In this document: one piece after another, positions 1 through 7,145 of the stretch
How positions within the stretch are numbered: position 1 is the first letter of the stretch
How the letters are laid out: each line of letters opens with the position of its first letter
Assembly (NCBI GenBank): GCA_964439885.1
Contig: CAYTPE010000024.1
Coordinates: 1 to 15,718, forward strand
Source: CAYTPE01 sp964439885
GTDB lineage: Bacteria > Patescibacteriota > Patescibacteriia > Magasanikbacterales > GWA2-37-8
Direction: 5' to 3'
Length of the DNA stretch: 15,718 nt
The notes under the pieces: model-generated
Databases searched by the model: none
Seen by the model: the letters and a program-made list of their open reading frames with translations, nothing else
Told to the model about the DNA's origin: nothing
Made by a program: the position numbers and the translations under genes

Positions 1-93
1 ATTCTCGGTAGTGATTGTACAGGGCAATCCGCGCATTTTTTCTTTGGTGTAGCTGACGAGTTCGGGCCACAGGCCGTAGAAGTGAATGTTCAT
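1..93 (-). CDS. 5' end of an unidentified protein, cut by the window edge
   Basis: The minus strand opens with ATG at 93-91 and stays open for 31 codons to the window edge. The visible N-terminus begins MNIHFYGLWPELVSYTKEKM and continues RGLPCTITTEN. It has no signal peptide or membrane segment. I do not recognise the family from so little sequence. The gene is supported by a well-formed promoter upstream (142-170, minus) and an untranslated leader of about 42 bases, which contains an AT-rich dispersed repeat. It lies downstream of the RNase J terminator and so is probably a separate transcription unit. Confidence 0.6.
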   Translation of the reverse strand, partial: MNIHFYGLWPELVSYTKEKMRGLPCTITTEN

Positions 94-96
94 AAC

Positions 97-126
97 TTTA
101 GATTTAAGATTGAAGATTAAAGATTT
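97..126. repeat. AT-rich AGATT/AAGATT dispersed repeat
   Basis: This is a run of AGATT-type words at roughly 7-10 base spacing, lying in the 5' leader of the gene at 1-93. The same word pattern recurs at 10505-10537 and, as an inverted pair, inside the pseudouridine synthase gene at 13259-13330. I infer one repeat family of this genome. Confidence 0.55.
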
Positions 127-141
127 GTGATTGTTGGCGAT

Positions 142-170
142 AGTATATACCTCACGATACGGTGTGGCAA
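142..170 (-). promoter_or_regulatory. Sigma-70-type promoter for the gene at 1-93
   Basis: On the minus strand, TTGCCA (170-165) is followed by exactly 17 bases and then TATACT (147-142). The predicted start of transcription is near 135, about 42 bases before the ATG. The same architecture is found at five other places in the window. Confidence 0.6.
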
Positions 171-171
171 T

Positions 172-200
172 AAAAAACCCGAGCCGCGGCTCGGGTTTTT
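172..200 (-). terminator. Intrinsic terminator after RNase J
   Basis: A perfect 9-bp inverted repeat (178-195, CCCGAGCCG/CGGCTCGGG) is bounded by six A on the left and five T on the right, so it can act in both directions. It begins two bases beyond the RNase J stop codon. In the minus direction the hairpin is followed by a run of T, the classical Rho-independent form. Confidence 0.9.
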
Positions 201-201
201 G

Positions 202-2064
202 TTAGACTTCGATAACGACCGGGAGAATCATTGGTCGTTTTTCCGTCTTGGTAAACAAGAATTGACCGACATAATCACGAATCTTGTTGCGAATGTTATT
301 GGTATCGGGCCAGGAAAGCGGATCGGATTCAATAACCATCTTTTTTACACGATGACGTAAATCTTCGATCAGCTCTTTGTGTTCTTTGAGGTACACGAAG
401 CCGCGGGAAATGATGTCGGGGTTTTGAATGAGCTTCCCCGACTTACTGTCCACGGTGGCAATCACCACTACCATGCCATCTTCAGCGAGTACTTGCCGAT
501 CGCGCAACACCACGTTGGTTTCATCGGAGACGCCGAGGCCATCGACGAACACATGGTCGGCAGGGAGCTTCTCCCGGGTGAGAATTCCACTACCTGCTTT
601 AAATTCCATTACTTGTCCATTGTCGCAGATAAAGACATGGTCTTTGGGGAAGCCGGTGCTGGTGACGACGCGAGCGTTGAGGTGGAGCATGTAGTGGTTG
701 CCGTGGATAGGCACGAAATATTTTGGCTTGAGCAAGCTTATCATGAGCTTTACATCGTCCGATTTAGCGTGGCCACCGGCGTGCACGTCCATCATGTCGT
801 TGTGAATTACCTCTGCGCCTTTGCGATACAAGGTGTCTTTTAAGCGCTGCACCGTGCGTTCGTTGCCGGGAATAACCGACGACGAGAAGACGACGGTGTC
901 GCCAGGCGTGAGGTGCACGTCGCGGTGTTCGCCGGTCGCGATGCGCATCAGGGTAGCATTTTTTTCACCTTGGGCGCCGGTACAAATAATGACTACTTTG
1001 TTCGGTGGATATTTTTCGATATTCCGAATATCAACCAACGTTTTCGGATTAAACTTCATATAGCCGAGCTCCTTGGCGATTTCAATATTGCTCTTCATAC
1101 TAAAGCCACCGAGCGCTACGACTTTGCCGTGTTTTTCAGCGGTTTCAATGAGCTGTTTGATACGGGAGAGCAGTGAGCTAAACATGCCCACAATGAGACG
1201 ACCTTCGGTTTTTTCCACAATTGATTCAATTGTTTGGCCGATTTCCGATTCGGAAATCTGATGGCCAGTTTGCATGGCGCTGGTGGAGTCCGAAAGCAGG
1301 GCGAGCACACCTTCGTCGCCTACGCGTGCGATTTTTTGCAGATCAGCCGGCAACTCGCCAACCGGCTGGTAGTCGAATTTCCAGTCACCCGTATGCACAA
1401 TCGCGCCTTCCGGTGTTTTGATTACCACACCGATTGAATCCGGAATGTTGTGGTTAACGTGAAAAAATTCAACATCAAACGCGCCAAGGCGTAAACGATC
1501 TTTGTTGCTCACGTTGATAAGCTTAAGCGGAGGTACGCCTTTAAAATCTTCTTGACGTTTTTTAATAATCCCATTCGTCATGGGCAAACCATAGATAGGC
1601 GGGTTGCCTAGGTTTGGAATGAGATGGGGGATACCACCAATATGATCGTAGTGGCCGTGCGTGATGATAACGCCGCGAATATTTTTTTCTTTTCCCTTCA
1701 AATAATTCATGTTCGGGATGATGTAGTCAATGCCCGGCATGTCTTCTTCGGGAAACTGAAGCCCCATGTCGATAATGATAATGTCATTACCGTATTCTAC
1801 GAGCGTGCAATTACGACCTACTTCCTCAAGGCCACCAAGGACGGCCACTCGCAGCTTTGTTTCTTTTATGGCTGGAGTGCCGAAGGGGTGTTGCCCTAAG
1901 CGAGGTATCTGAAATGAGACCGGACGATAGGGTCGGTCAGATGGTGCTCCCATGGTGGTGGGCGCAGGTGCGGTATGACGCGTTGTTCGCGTCGTACGGT
2001 ATGTTTTTCGTTGCCGTCCGTTTTTGGCGGCGGCGGAAAGGGGGTGAGCAGTAGGTTCTGCCAT
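202..2064 (-). CDS. rnj: Ribonuclease J
   Basis: This 620-residue metallo-beta-lactamase/beta-CASP nuclease matures and degrades RNA in the cytoplasm, with 5'-3' exonuclease and endonuclease activity in the family. The metal-binding HGHYDH motif is at residues 136-141, the next histidine is in VNHNIPDS (H205), and the aspartate is in TGDWKFD (D227). The PIHGNH motif in the C-terminal half completes the site. The core begins at about residue 68 (ETKLRVAVLGGLEEVGRN). Before it lies an Arg/Thr/Pro-rich, probably disordered extension of about 65 residues, which makes the protein longer than the usual 550 or so. I used the ATG at 2064; the internal ATG at codon 38 is an alternative. No clear Shine-Dalgarno site is seen. 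tRNA-Leu lies 88 bases upstream in the same direction, so co-transcription is possible. A terminator follows directly. Confidence 0.95.
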   Translation of the reverse strand: MAEPTAHPLSAAAKNGRQRKTYRTTRTTRHTAPAPTTMGAPSDRPYRPVSFQIPRLGQHPFGTPAIKETKLRVAVLGGLEEVGRNCTLVEYGNDIIIIDMGLQFPEEDMPGIDYIIPNMNYLKGKEKNIRGVIITHGHYDHIGGIPHLIPNLGNPPIYGLPMTNGIIKKRQEDFKGVPPLKLINVSNKDRLRLGAFDVEFFHVNHNIPDSIGVVIKTPEGAIVHTGDWKFDYQPVGELPADLQKIARVGDEGVLALLSDSTSAMQTGHQISESEIGQTIESIVEKTEGRLIVGMFSSLLSRIKQLIETAEKHGKVVALGGFSMKSNIEIAKELGYMKFNPKTLVDIRNIEKYPPNKVVIICTGAQGEKNATLMRIATGEHRDVHLTPGDTVVFSSSVIPGNERTVQRLKDTLYRKGAEVIHNDMMDVHAGGHAKSDDVKLMISLLKPKYFVPIHGNHYMLHLNARVVTSTGFPKDHVFICDNGQVMEFKAGSGILTREKLPADHVFVDGLGVSDETNVVLRDRQVLAEDGMVVVIATVDSKSGKLIQNPDIISRGFVYLKEHKELIEDLRHRVKKMVIESDPLSWPDTNNIRNKIRDYVGQFLFTKTEKRPMILPVVIEV

Positions 2065-2152
2065 ATACTATATATTAAACTCCACATGCGACCCGAGACA
2101 GGCCGCAACACGTATCTTAAAAGAAGATAAGTTGAAGAGCGATTTATGAATT

Positions 2153-2237
2153 TGGTGCGGACGGGGAGACTCGAACTCCCAAGGATTGCTCCATACGCTT
2201 CTGAGACGTACGCGTATACCAGTTCCGCCACGTCCGC
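2153..2237 (-). tRNA. tRNA-Leu (anticodon CAG)
   Basis: The minus strand folds as a class II tRNA of 85 bases. The acceptor stem GCGGACG pairs with CGTCCGC, followed by discriminator A and an encoded CCA (2155-2153). The anticodon stem TACGT/GCGTA encloses the loop CTCAGAA, giving CAG, which reads CUG leucine codons. A long variable arm follows, then the T arm GGGAG-TTCGAGT-CTCCC. It lies between the solute-binding protein gene and rnj, all on the minus strand. I found no convincing promoter of its own. Confidence 0.95.
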
Positions 2238-2249
2238 GTGTTAGGTGTT

Positions 2250-2277
2250 AGTTCATAGTTCGGAGTTCATAGTTCAT
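2250..2277. repeat. Short direct repeat AGTTCATAGTTC, two copies
   Basis: Two copies of AGTTCATAGTTC start 14 bases apart (2250-2261 and 2264-2275), and the second continues with AT. They lie between the tRNA-Leu 5' end and the stop codon of the solute-binding protein gene. They resemble in style the other simple intergenic repeats in this window but do not share sequence with the AGATT family. Confidence 0.6.
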
Positions 2278-2311
2278 AGGTAACGATAAACCATATGACT
2301 CTAAACTACAC

Positions 2312-4261
2312 TCATTTCCATTGCCACTTGGTCTTGGTATACCACGTCGAAAACGAAGCGTATCGATCGGTGGGTGAGTCCAAAGGTCCAAGTGTCACAC
2401 CGTGAATATCTTTACTGACCGCAAAGGTGTGGGTGGGTTGATAGAGAAACACAGCCGGCAAATCGTTGGTAAGTGTGTCTTGTAACTTTTTGTATAATTC
2501 AGCGCGGGCGGTGGTATCAATCGTTTCACGAGCATTTTCAAGTAGTTTGTCGACAGTGCGGTTGCTGTACTCGGCAATATTGAGACCAGGATAGGAAACT
2601 TGGGATGAGTGCCAGAACGGGAATAAATCAGAATCAAGCCCCACCAATTCTCCATAGAGTAATACCTGGAAAGAACGGTTACGTAGCACTTGGTGAGAGA
2701 TCTGGCTGCTGTTGATAATCTGTACGCCTGCAACGACACCTATCTTTCGCCACGCAGCGGCAATGCTATTGGCGATTTTGATATATTCTGGGGTGTCCGC
2801 GGTGGTGATCGTTAGGCTCAAAATTGTACCATCTTTACTTTTACGGAAGTATGGTTGGTCTGGGTTCATTTCGCGCCGTACGGTAACGGCAATCTGATCT
2901 TCAATTGTCGATGTGGCCACCACGGTCGGCTCTTCGCCCGAAGCAGTGGAGGATGTGTTGTTGATCACATCGGTGTATTCTTTGAGCAGTGAATCGTGAC
3001 GGGTTTTAAAGTAATCTTCCGGTGAAAGGCGTGGCCATTTTTTGTCGAGCGCGCTTTCCGCGTCGGTGGGATTGTACTCAATTTTTTTGCTGCTGGTGGA
3101 ATAGCCAATACTTCCAGGCACCAGCGGACCATCAATTGGTTTGCCGTTTCCGTCCAGCACTTGGTTCACGATGTCGTCTTTAGAGATAGCTTCGGCGAGC
3201 GCGGCGCGCACCGCAGCGTCCTTCAAGATGTCAGTCTGAGTTTGGTTAAAAAATAAGGCGGTATATTGTGGCAAGTTCAATGAGAAAAAATCAGCGATCC
3301 GATTGCTCAATTTGTTTTTTGGATCATGTGGTAAAAAGCTGAGCGCGCTGACTTGCTGTTCGCGCAGAGCGTCAGTCGCTCCGTTATAGTCGTTATAAAA
3401 TTTGAACTGAACGGTTTTAAAATATGGTTTGGTTCCAAAAAAGGTTGGGTTCGCGGTAAGCGTGTAGGTTTGAATAACACCACCGGCATCTTTGGTGAGT
3501 TTGGCAAATTGCCACGGACCAGCGCCTACTGGCTGCAAATTATTTTTAGCCAAACGTATTGTGTTGGCCGCGTAATCTTGCCAAATGTGCGTGGGAATGA
3601 TGCCAACGGTCAGGCTGTGTAAAAACGGAGCAAATGGACTTTTAAGGGTAAAGGTGATATTTTCTTCGTCGATTTTTTCCACCTTAACACCTTGGAACGA
3701 AGGCAAAAGCGGGCTCGCCACTTCGGGGTTCTGGATCAGTTCGAACGTGTATATAACATCATCGGCGGTAAGCGGCTGACCATCGGACCATGTGAGGTTT
3801 GGGCGTATGTGTACGGTGTAGACTTTGTTGTCGGAACTAAGCGTATACGAGTCTGCTAGGTACGGCTCAAGCTCGCCCGCGCCGTTGTAGCGGAAAAGGC
3901 CAGCATATACCAGTGAGGTAATATCGGCATCGACATCATTGGCCGAAGAAAATATGGGATTAATAAATTTTGGCTGCCCGACAAGCGCTTCGGTGTATTC
4001 ACCGCCAGCGGCCGGTACCGAAAAGAGGTGCCGAGAAAAAAAACCGACGACCATTACTACAAGCATTGCGGCTGCGATGCCAAGTGCCGTGAGCACAACA
4101 TATCGTTCCTGAGCAGAAAGTAATTTAGAAATATAACGAGCTTGTCGCCAATTTGGTATGCTGTGGCGACGAACACTTTTGAGTAAGAGAATATCGAGTT
4201 CAGTGCGACGCGTAGTAGCAGGCGATTTTCGCACACGTGAAAAAAGGGTAGAAAACTTCAT
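2312..4261 (-). CDS. Membrane-anchored ABC-type solute-binding protein (family 5, peptide type)
   Basis: About 649 residues. The N-terminus has a basic cytoplasmic tail of about 53 residues and one membrane segment (about 54-76, YVVLTALGIAAAMLVVMVVG), with no lipobox cysteine. An extracytoplasmic SBP_bac_5 (DppA/OppA-like) domain runs from about residue 88 to the end. Family landmarks include EALVGQPKFINPIFSS at the start of the domain, LADSYTLSSDNKVYTVHIRPNLTWSDG, LTADDVIYTFELIQNP, and a C-terminal half with IANSIAAAWRKIGV. Such proteins capture oligopeptides or similar solutes for an importer, but no permease or ATPase gene is in this window. The reading frame opens with GTG at 4264 followed at once by ATG at 4261; I chose the ATG. 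secG lies 52 bases upstream on the same strand, so the two are probably one operon. The substrate is unknown. Confidence 0.85.
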   Translation of the reverse strand: MKFSTLFSRVRKSPATTRRTELDILLLKSVRRHSIPNWRQARYISKLLSAQERYVVLTALGIAAAMLVVMVVGFFSRHLFSVPAAGGEYTEALVGQPKFINPIFSSANDVDADITSLVYAGLFRYNGAGELEPYLADSYTLSSDNKVYTVHIRPNLTWSDGQPLTADDVIYTFELIQNPEVASPLLPSFQGVKVEKIDEENITFTLKSPFAPFLHSLTVGIIPTHIWQDYAANTIRLAKNNLQPVGAGPWQFAKLTKDAGGVIQTYTLTANPTFFGTKPYFKTVQFKFYNDYNGATDALREQQVSALSFLPHDPKNKLSNRIADFFSLNLPQYTALFFNQTQTDILKDAAVRAALAEAISKDDIVNQVLDGNGKPIDGPLVPGSIGYSTSSKKIEYNPTDAESALDKKWPRLSPEDYFKTRHDSLLKEYTDVINNTSSTASGEEPTVVATSTIEDQIAVTVRREMNPDQPYFRKSKDGTILSLTITTADTPEYIKIANSIAAAWRKIGVVAGVQIINSSQISHQVLRNRSFQVLLYGELVGLDSDLFPFWHSSQVSYPGLNIAEYSNRTVDKLLENARETIDTTARAELYKKLQDTLTNDLPAVFLYQPTHTFAVSKDIHGVTLGPLDSPTDRYASFSTWYTKTKWQWK

Positions 4262-4313
4262 CACGGGACGTTAATAATTGAAGAAGACTCTAAAGAACGA
4301 AGAAAGCTTGTCT

Positions 4314-4532
4314 TTAAACGAGTAATCGAGCGAGTGAAAAGCCGAAGAAAAGTACGCTGGTTGCAATAGTGGTGTAATGGAGAATTTTATCAATACCACG
4401 TTTCGTGCTATAGATATTGCTGGAACCGCCGAAAACGCCGCCCAAACCAGAGCCTTTTTGCTGCAGCAATACGACGACAATAAGTAACACGCCGAGCACG
4501 ATAACGATACTATTAAGAATGGTTTCTTTCAT
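4314..4532 (-). CDS. secG: Preprotein translocase subunit SecG
   Basis: This is a 72-residue SecG, the small two-helix subunit that assists the SecYE channel in protein export. The N-terminal helix ends in the family signature VVLLQQKGSGLGGVFGGSSN, followed by YSTKRGIDKILHYTT and a second helix (ATSVLFFGFSLARLLV). The frame is open 15 codons further upstream to an ATG at 4577. That ATG lies directly beside the promoter -10 box and before the likely transcription start, so it cannot be used, and the ATG at 4532 is the start. The solute-binding protein gene follows in the same direction. Confidence 0.93.
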   Translation of the reverse strand: MKETILNSIVIVLGVLLIVVVLLQQKGSGLGGVFGGSSNIYSTKRGIDKILHYTTIATSVLFFGFSLARLLV

Positions 4533-4567
4533 ACAAAGACATGTTTTTCGAAAATGACAATACCGAA

Positions 4568-4596
4568 AGTATAGCATAGGGAGCGGTTCGTGTCAA
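4568..4596 (-). promoter_or_regulatory. Near-consensus promoter of secG
   Basis: On the minus strand, a perfect TTGACA -35 box (4596-4591) is followed by 17 bases and TATACT (4573-4568), with an extended -10 TG just before it. Transcription should start near 4561, giving a leader of about 29 bases to the secG ATG at 4532. Confidence 0.85.
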
Positions 4597-4628
4597 TAAT
4601 AAGCTGTCTACCATCAGTATATATTATA

Positions 4629-4637
4629 TGGTATACT
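4629..4637 (+). promoter_or_regulatory. Extended -10 promoter of the DsbA-like gene
   Basis: TGGTATACT fits the extended -10 form (TG-N-TATAAT-like) about 48 bases before the ATG at 4685. The -35 region is poor (around 4609-4614). It sits back to back with the secG promoter, so the two units diverge from one 150-base spacer. A GGAG at 4671-4674 serves as ribosome binding site, ten bases before the ATG. Confidence 0.5.
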
Positions 4638-4684
4638 ATTTTTGGTTATTGTGTATTCATGCTCTCTCGTGGAGTTGACTCGAT

Positions 4685-5437
4685 ATGTTTTATCAAGCTA
4701 ATAATCCACCTCGGTCGCCATGGTACCACCGATGGTGGGGAATCGTGCTCATTACGCTCGGTGTAGTGGTGGTAGTGGGGGTCGCGGTGGTTATTGGTAC
4801 TACCATTAAATATTGGTGGCAAATTAGTCACGGCATCGCCCCTGATTTTGTCAAAGAAATTCCTGGTAATTTTACCTCCGTTAACGGGCTCGGCGGTACG
4901 GGCACGATCGATCGCGCGGCTTTGGAAACCGTGGACAGCCCTATGCTCGGGCGAATAGGCGCGCCCATTACCATTGTCGAGTTTGTTGATTTTAAATGTC
5001 CGAATTGTAGAATTGCGGCGCCAGTCGTGCGGCAGATTGATGCGTTTTTTCACAATAAAGTCCATATCATCGCGCGTTTTTTTCCTCCTTCCGATTCGTT
5101 TCATCCCGGTGCTACCGATTTAAGCTATCTAGCTTATTGCGCCAGCAAACAAGGCAAATACTGGGAACTCTCAGATGTGCTCTTCAACGAACAAAGCTCT
5201 ATACCGTACCCGCTGACCGAAGACGTGATTCGCAATCTCTCGGAGCGGCTGAGCATTGATGCGGACAAAGTAATTGCGTGTATGCACGAGTCGAACACCA
5301 AAGCTATAGTGAACCGGGATTTTTTGGCTGGCGTGGCAGCGGGGGTGAGAGGTACACCTACCTTTTTCGTAAATGGCGAAAAGGTAGAAGGTGCCATTCC
5401 CTACGATATTTGGAAACGATTTTTAGACGCGCAATAA
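4685..5437 (+). CDS. Membrane-anchored DsbA-like thiol oxidoreductase
   Basis: This 250-residue protein has one N-terminal membrane anchor (about 19-41) and an extracytoplasmic thioredoxin-fold domain of the DsbA/DsbG type. The redox motif is CPNC (C105-C108) in FVDFKCPNC. The conserved cis-proline is in GTPTFFVNG (P225), and the helical insert lies between them. Two further cysteines occur at 152 and 199. Such proteins introduce or isomerise disulfide bonds in exported proteins. The next gene starts seven bases after this stop codon and encodes a protein with 34 cysteines, a natural substrate. No DsbB or VKOR partner that would reoxidise it is in the window. Oxidase versus isomerase cannot be decided from the sequence. 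Confidence 0.9.
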   Translation: MFYQANNPPRSPWYHRWWGIVLITLGVVVVVGVAVVIGTTIKYWWQISHGIAPDFVKEIPGNFTSVNGLGGTGTIDRAALETVDSPMLGRIGAPITIVEFVDFKCPNCRIAAPVVRQIDAFFHNKVHIIARFFPPSDSFHPGATDLSYLAYCASKQGKYWELSDVLFNEQSSIPYPLTEDVIRNLSERLSIDADKVIACMHESNTKAIVNRDFLAGVAAGVRGTPTFFVNGEKVEGAIPYDIWKRFLDAQ

Positions 5438-5444
5438 ATTTCAT

Positions 5445-7127
5445 ATGATATATAAAAAAATATTACTCGTATTTTTATTGCTTTCCACTTTGGTTACACT
5501 ATCGCTCCCAACCTGGGCGGCTGACCAGAGTACCACGGCACCAAACCCGATTTGTTGGAAATACGATGAGTGTGAAAAGATGCGCGCGGATTTGCTCCGC
5601 AAAGATATCGACAACCTTACGTCCGAAGATAAAAAAGTTATCGGCGACGGTTGGGTGGAAGATAAAGACGCCTGCCCGAGCGGGTACGGCAAGTGTCTGC
5701 CCGCCAATGTCACCATTACCAGTATCTCTATTGCCGGGAAAAATAAATTTCTTACCATCGGCGATTACTTACAAACAATTTACAAATTTATTCTCGGGAT
5801 TGTTTCCATTCTGGCCGCTGCCATGATGGTGGTGGCAGGTGCACAGTGGCTCACGTCCGGTGGTAATGCCGAGAGTATTACATCGGCCAAACATCGTATC
5901 GTCAACGCTCTTATTGGCATGGTGCTGGCATATACTTCTTATTTTATTTTAAACACCATTAATCCAGCTCTCGTTAATTTACGTTTGCCACAGGCGTATC
6001 TGGTTAAACCTATCAATCAAGGTGGAAACGAAGGAGCGTTGTGTAAAACAGATGCCGAGTGTAACGGAGGTCTTGCGTGTATCGGCGCCAAGAATCCTCC
6101 ATTAGTGCAGGCACTGAACGTGTTTGGTGCTGGTTTAGTCGGGCTTACTGGGGTACTTGTAACTATTCCAGCCGGTGGTTCGTTTGCTGGTGCCGCTGAA
6201 GCCGTAAAAACTGCAGCTACCTGGACAGGGGGCAAAGCAGCCAGTTTTATGACTTGGAAAGTCGGTGCAACTGTGGTGGGAGTATGTTCGGTGGCAGCGG
6301 CTGAATCACCGGTAGGCTGTTGGGATGTGACAAAGGGGGGCGGTATTGCTGCGTGGAGTGGTATCAAATCAAGCGGCAGGGCGGTTGTGTCATTGTATGA
6401 ATATATTAAACAGTCCGGGGCACAGGGTATCTGTCTGCGCCCAGCCAAAGACTTGCCAAACGGTGCGATGTGTGATAAAAACGAACAATGCGTTTCAAAA
6501 TCTTGTTTGCCAGCAAAAGGGCTTAGTTTAATAACTAATGAAGCAGGTTTTTGCACTGATGGCAAGTCTGGTTCGCTTTGCGCCTGCCCGAATGACGAAG
6601 TCAGTTGTTCACCCGGTACCTGCCAAGGTGGGCTCGCTTGCGTGGAAGGAGTGACCGGGCCAGGTCTTTTTAGTGAAAACGGCGCATGGTTCTGCACAGA
6701 CAAAAAACAAGGATCTCCATGCCGAGAAAATAAAGATTGTCTTGAAGGGCTTGAATGCCGCAGCACTGTTTTGAACGGCATGAAGTTTTGTGCCGTCGCC
6801 CAAAGCAAACTGCACGGTGAAGGAGAGAGTTGCAAATCCAACGTGGATTGCATCGGTAGCGATAAACCAGTGGGGGATTATAGTGAAAACAACCCTCTGT
6901 ATGTGTGCAAGATTTCGGACGCTAATAAAACATGTGATGAAAAAGACGCCGACCACCCATGTTTCTGCCATCTGGATCAACCAGCGAGTGCGCGCGAAGG
7001 CAGTACCCTATGTTACACCACTGCCGATTGTGCGGCTGGCTTTATATGTTGGATGAGGGGTACCCACGATCAGTATAATGCAAATTCCAACGTCGATCAG
7101 GGAGTAGGCGACTGCATTCCCAAATAA
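5445..7127 (+). CDS. Exported cysteine-rich protein with T4SS-pilin-like membrane segment
   Basis: This 560-residue protein has a signal peptide (1-25, cleavage after TWA). Residues about 107-171 form a pair of hydrophobic helices around QWLTSGGNAESITSAKHRI, the pattern of the TrbC/VirB2-like 'T4SS pilin' family common in CPR genomes. A third hydrophobic stretch lies at about 221-245. The C-terminal 360 residues carry repeated cysteine modules of the form G..C....DC..GL.C (for example 197-212, 424-438, 460-469 and 520-535). I count 34 cysteines, an even number, which fits full disulfide pairing. The gene is seven bases downstream of the DsbA-like gene and 18 bases upstream of uvrA. A surface or appendage-associated role is inferred. 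The pilin-type segment here is part of a large protein, unlike true VirB2 pilins, which are short. Function unknown. Confidence 0.75.
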   Translation: MIYKKILLVFLLLSTLVTLSLPTWAADQSTTAPNPICWKYDECEKMRADLLRKDIDNLTSEDKKVIGDGWVEDKDACPSGYGKCLPANVTITSISIAGKNKFLTIGDYLQTIYKFILGIVSILAAAMMVVAGAQWLTSGGNAESITSAKHRIVNALIGMVLAYTSYFILNTINPALVNLRLPQAYLVKPINQGGNEGALCKTDAECNGGLACIGAKNPPLVQALNVFGAGLVGLTGVLVTIPAGGSFAGAAEAVKTAATWTGGKAASFMTWKVGATVVGVCSVAAAESPVGCWDVTKGGGIAAWSGIKSSGRAVVSLYEYIKQSGAQGICLRPAKDLPNGAMCDKNEQCVSKSCLPAKGLSLITNEAGFCTDGKSGSLCACPNDEVSCSPGTCQGGLACVEGVTGPGLFSENGAWFCTDKKQGSPCRENKDCLEGLECRSTVLNGMKFCAVAQSKLHGEGESCKSNVDCIGSDKPVGDYSENNPLYVCKISDANKTCDEKDADHPCFCHLDQPASAREGSTLCYTTADCAAGFICWMRGTHDQYNANSNVDQGVGDCIPK

Positions 7128-7145
7128 TAAATTACAAGCGATTGT

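Noticed and set aside
97..126. AGATT repeats as part of a CRISPR array
   Set aside because: The units are short, degenerate and without uniform spacers, and no cas gene is present.
379..843. A 154-codon plus-strand frame opposite RNase J
   Set aside because: RNase J has full motif support over the same region; this frame has no family features.
2113..2129. TATCTT/AAGATA stem between tRNA-Leu and rnj
   Set aside because: Only six AT-rich pairs and no T run; too weak to call a terminator or riboswitch.
4533..4577. N-terminal extension of SecG by 15 residues from an ATG at 4577
   Set aside because: That ATG lies directly against the promoter -10 box (4568-4573), upstream of the likely transcription start.
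6017..6853. A 278-codon open frame on the minus strand opposite the cysteine-rich protein gene
   Set aside because: It mirrors a well-supported exported protein on the plus strand, has biased Pro/Ser composition and no recognisable motif; it is a shadow of the real gene.
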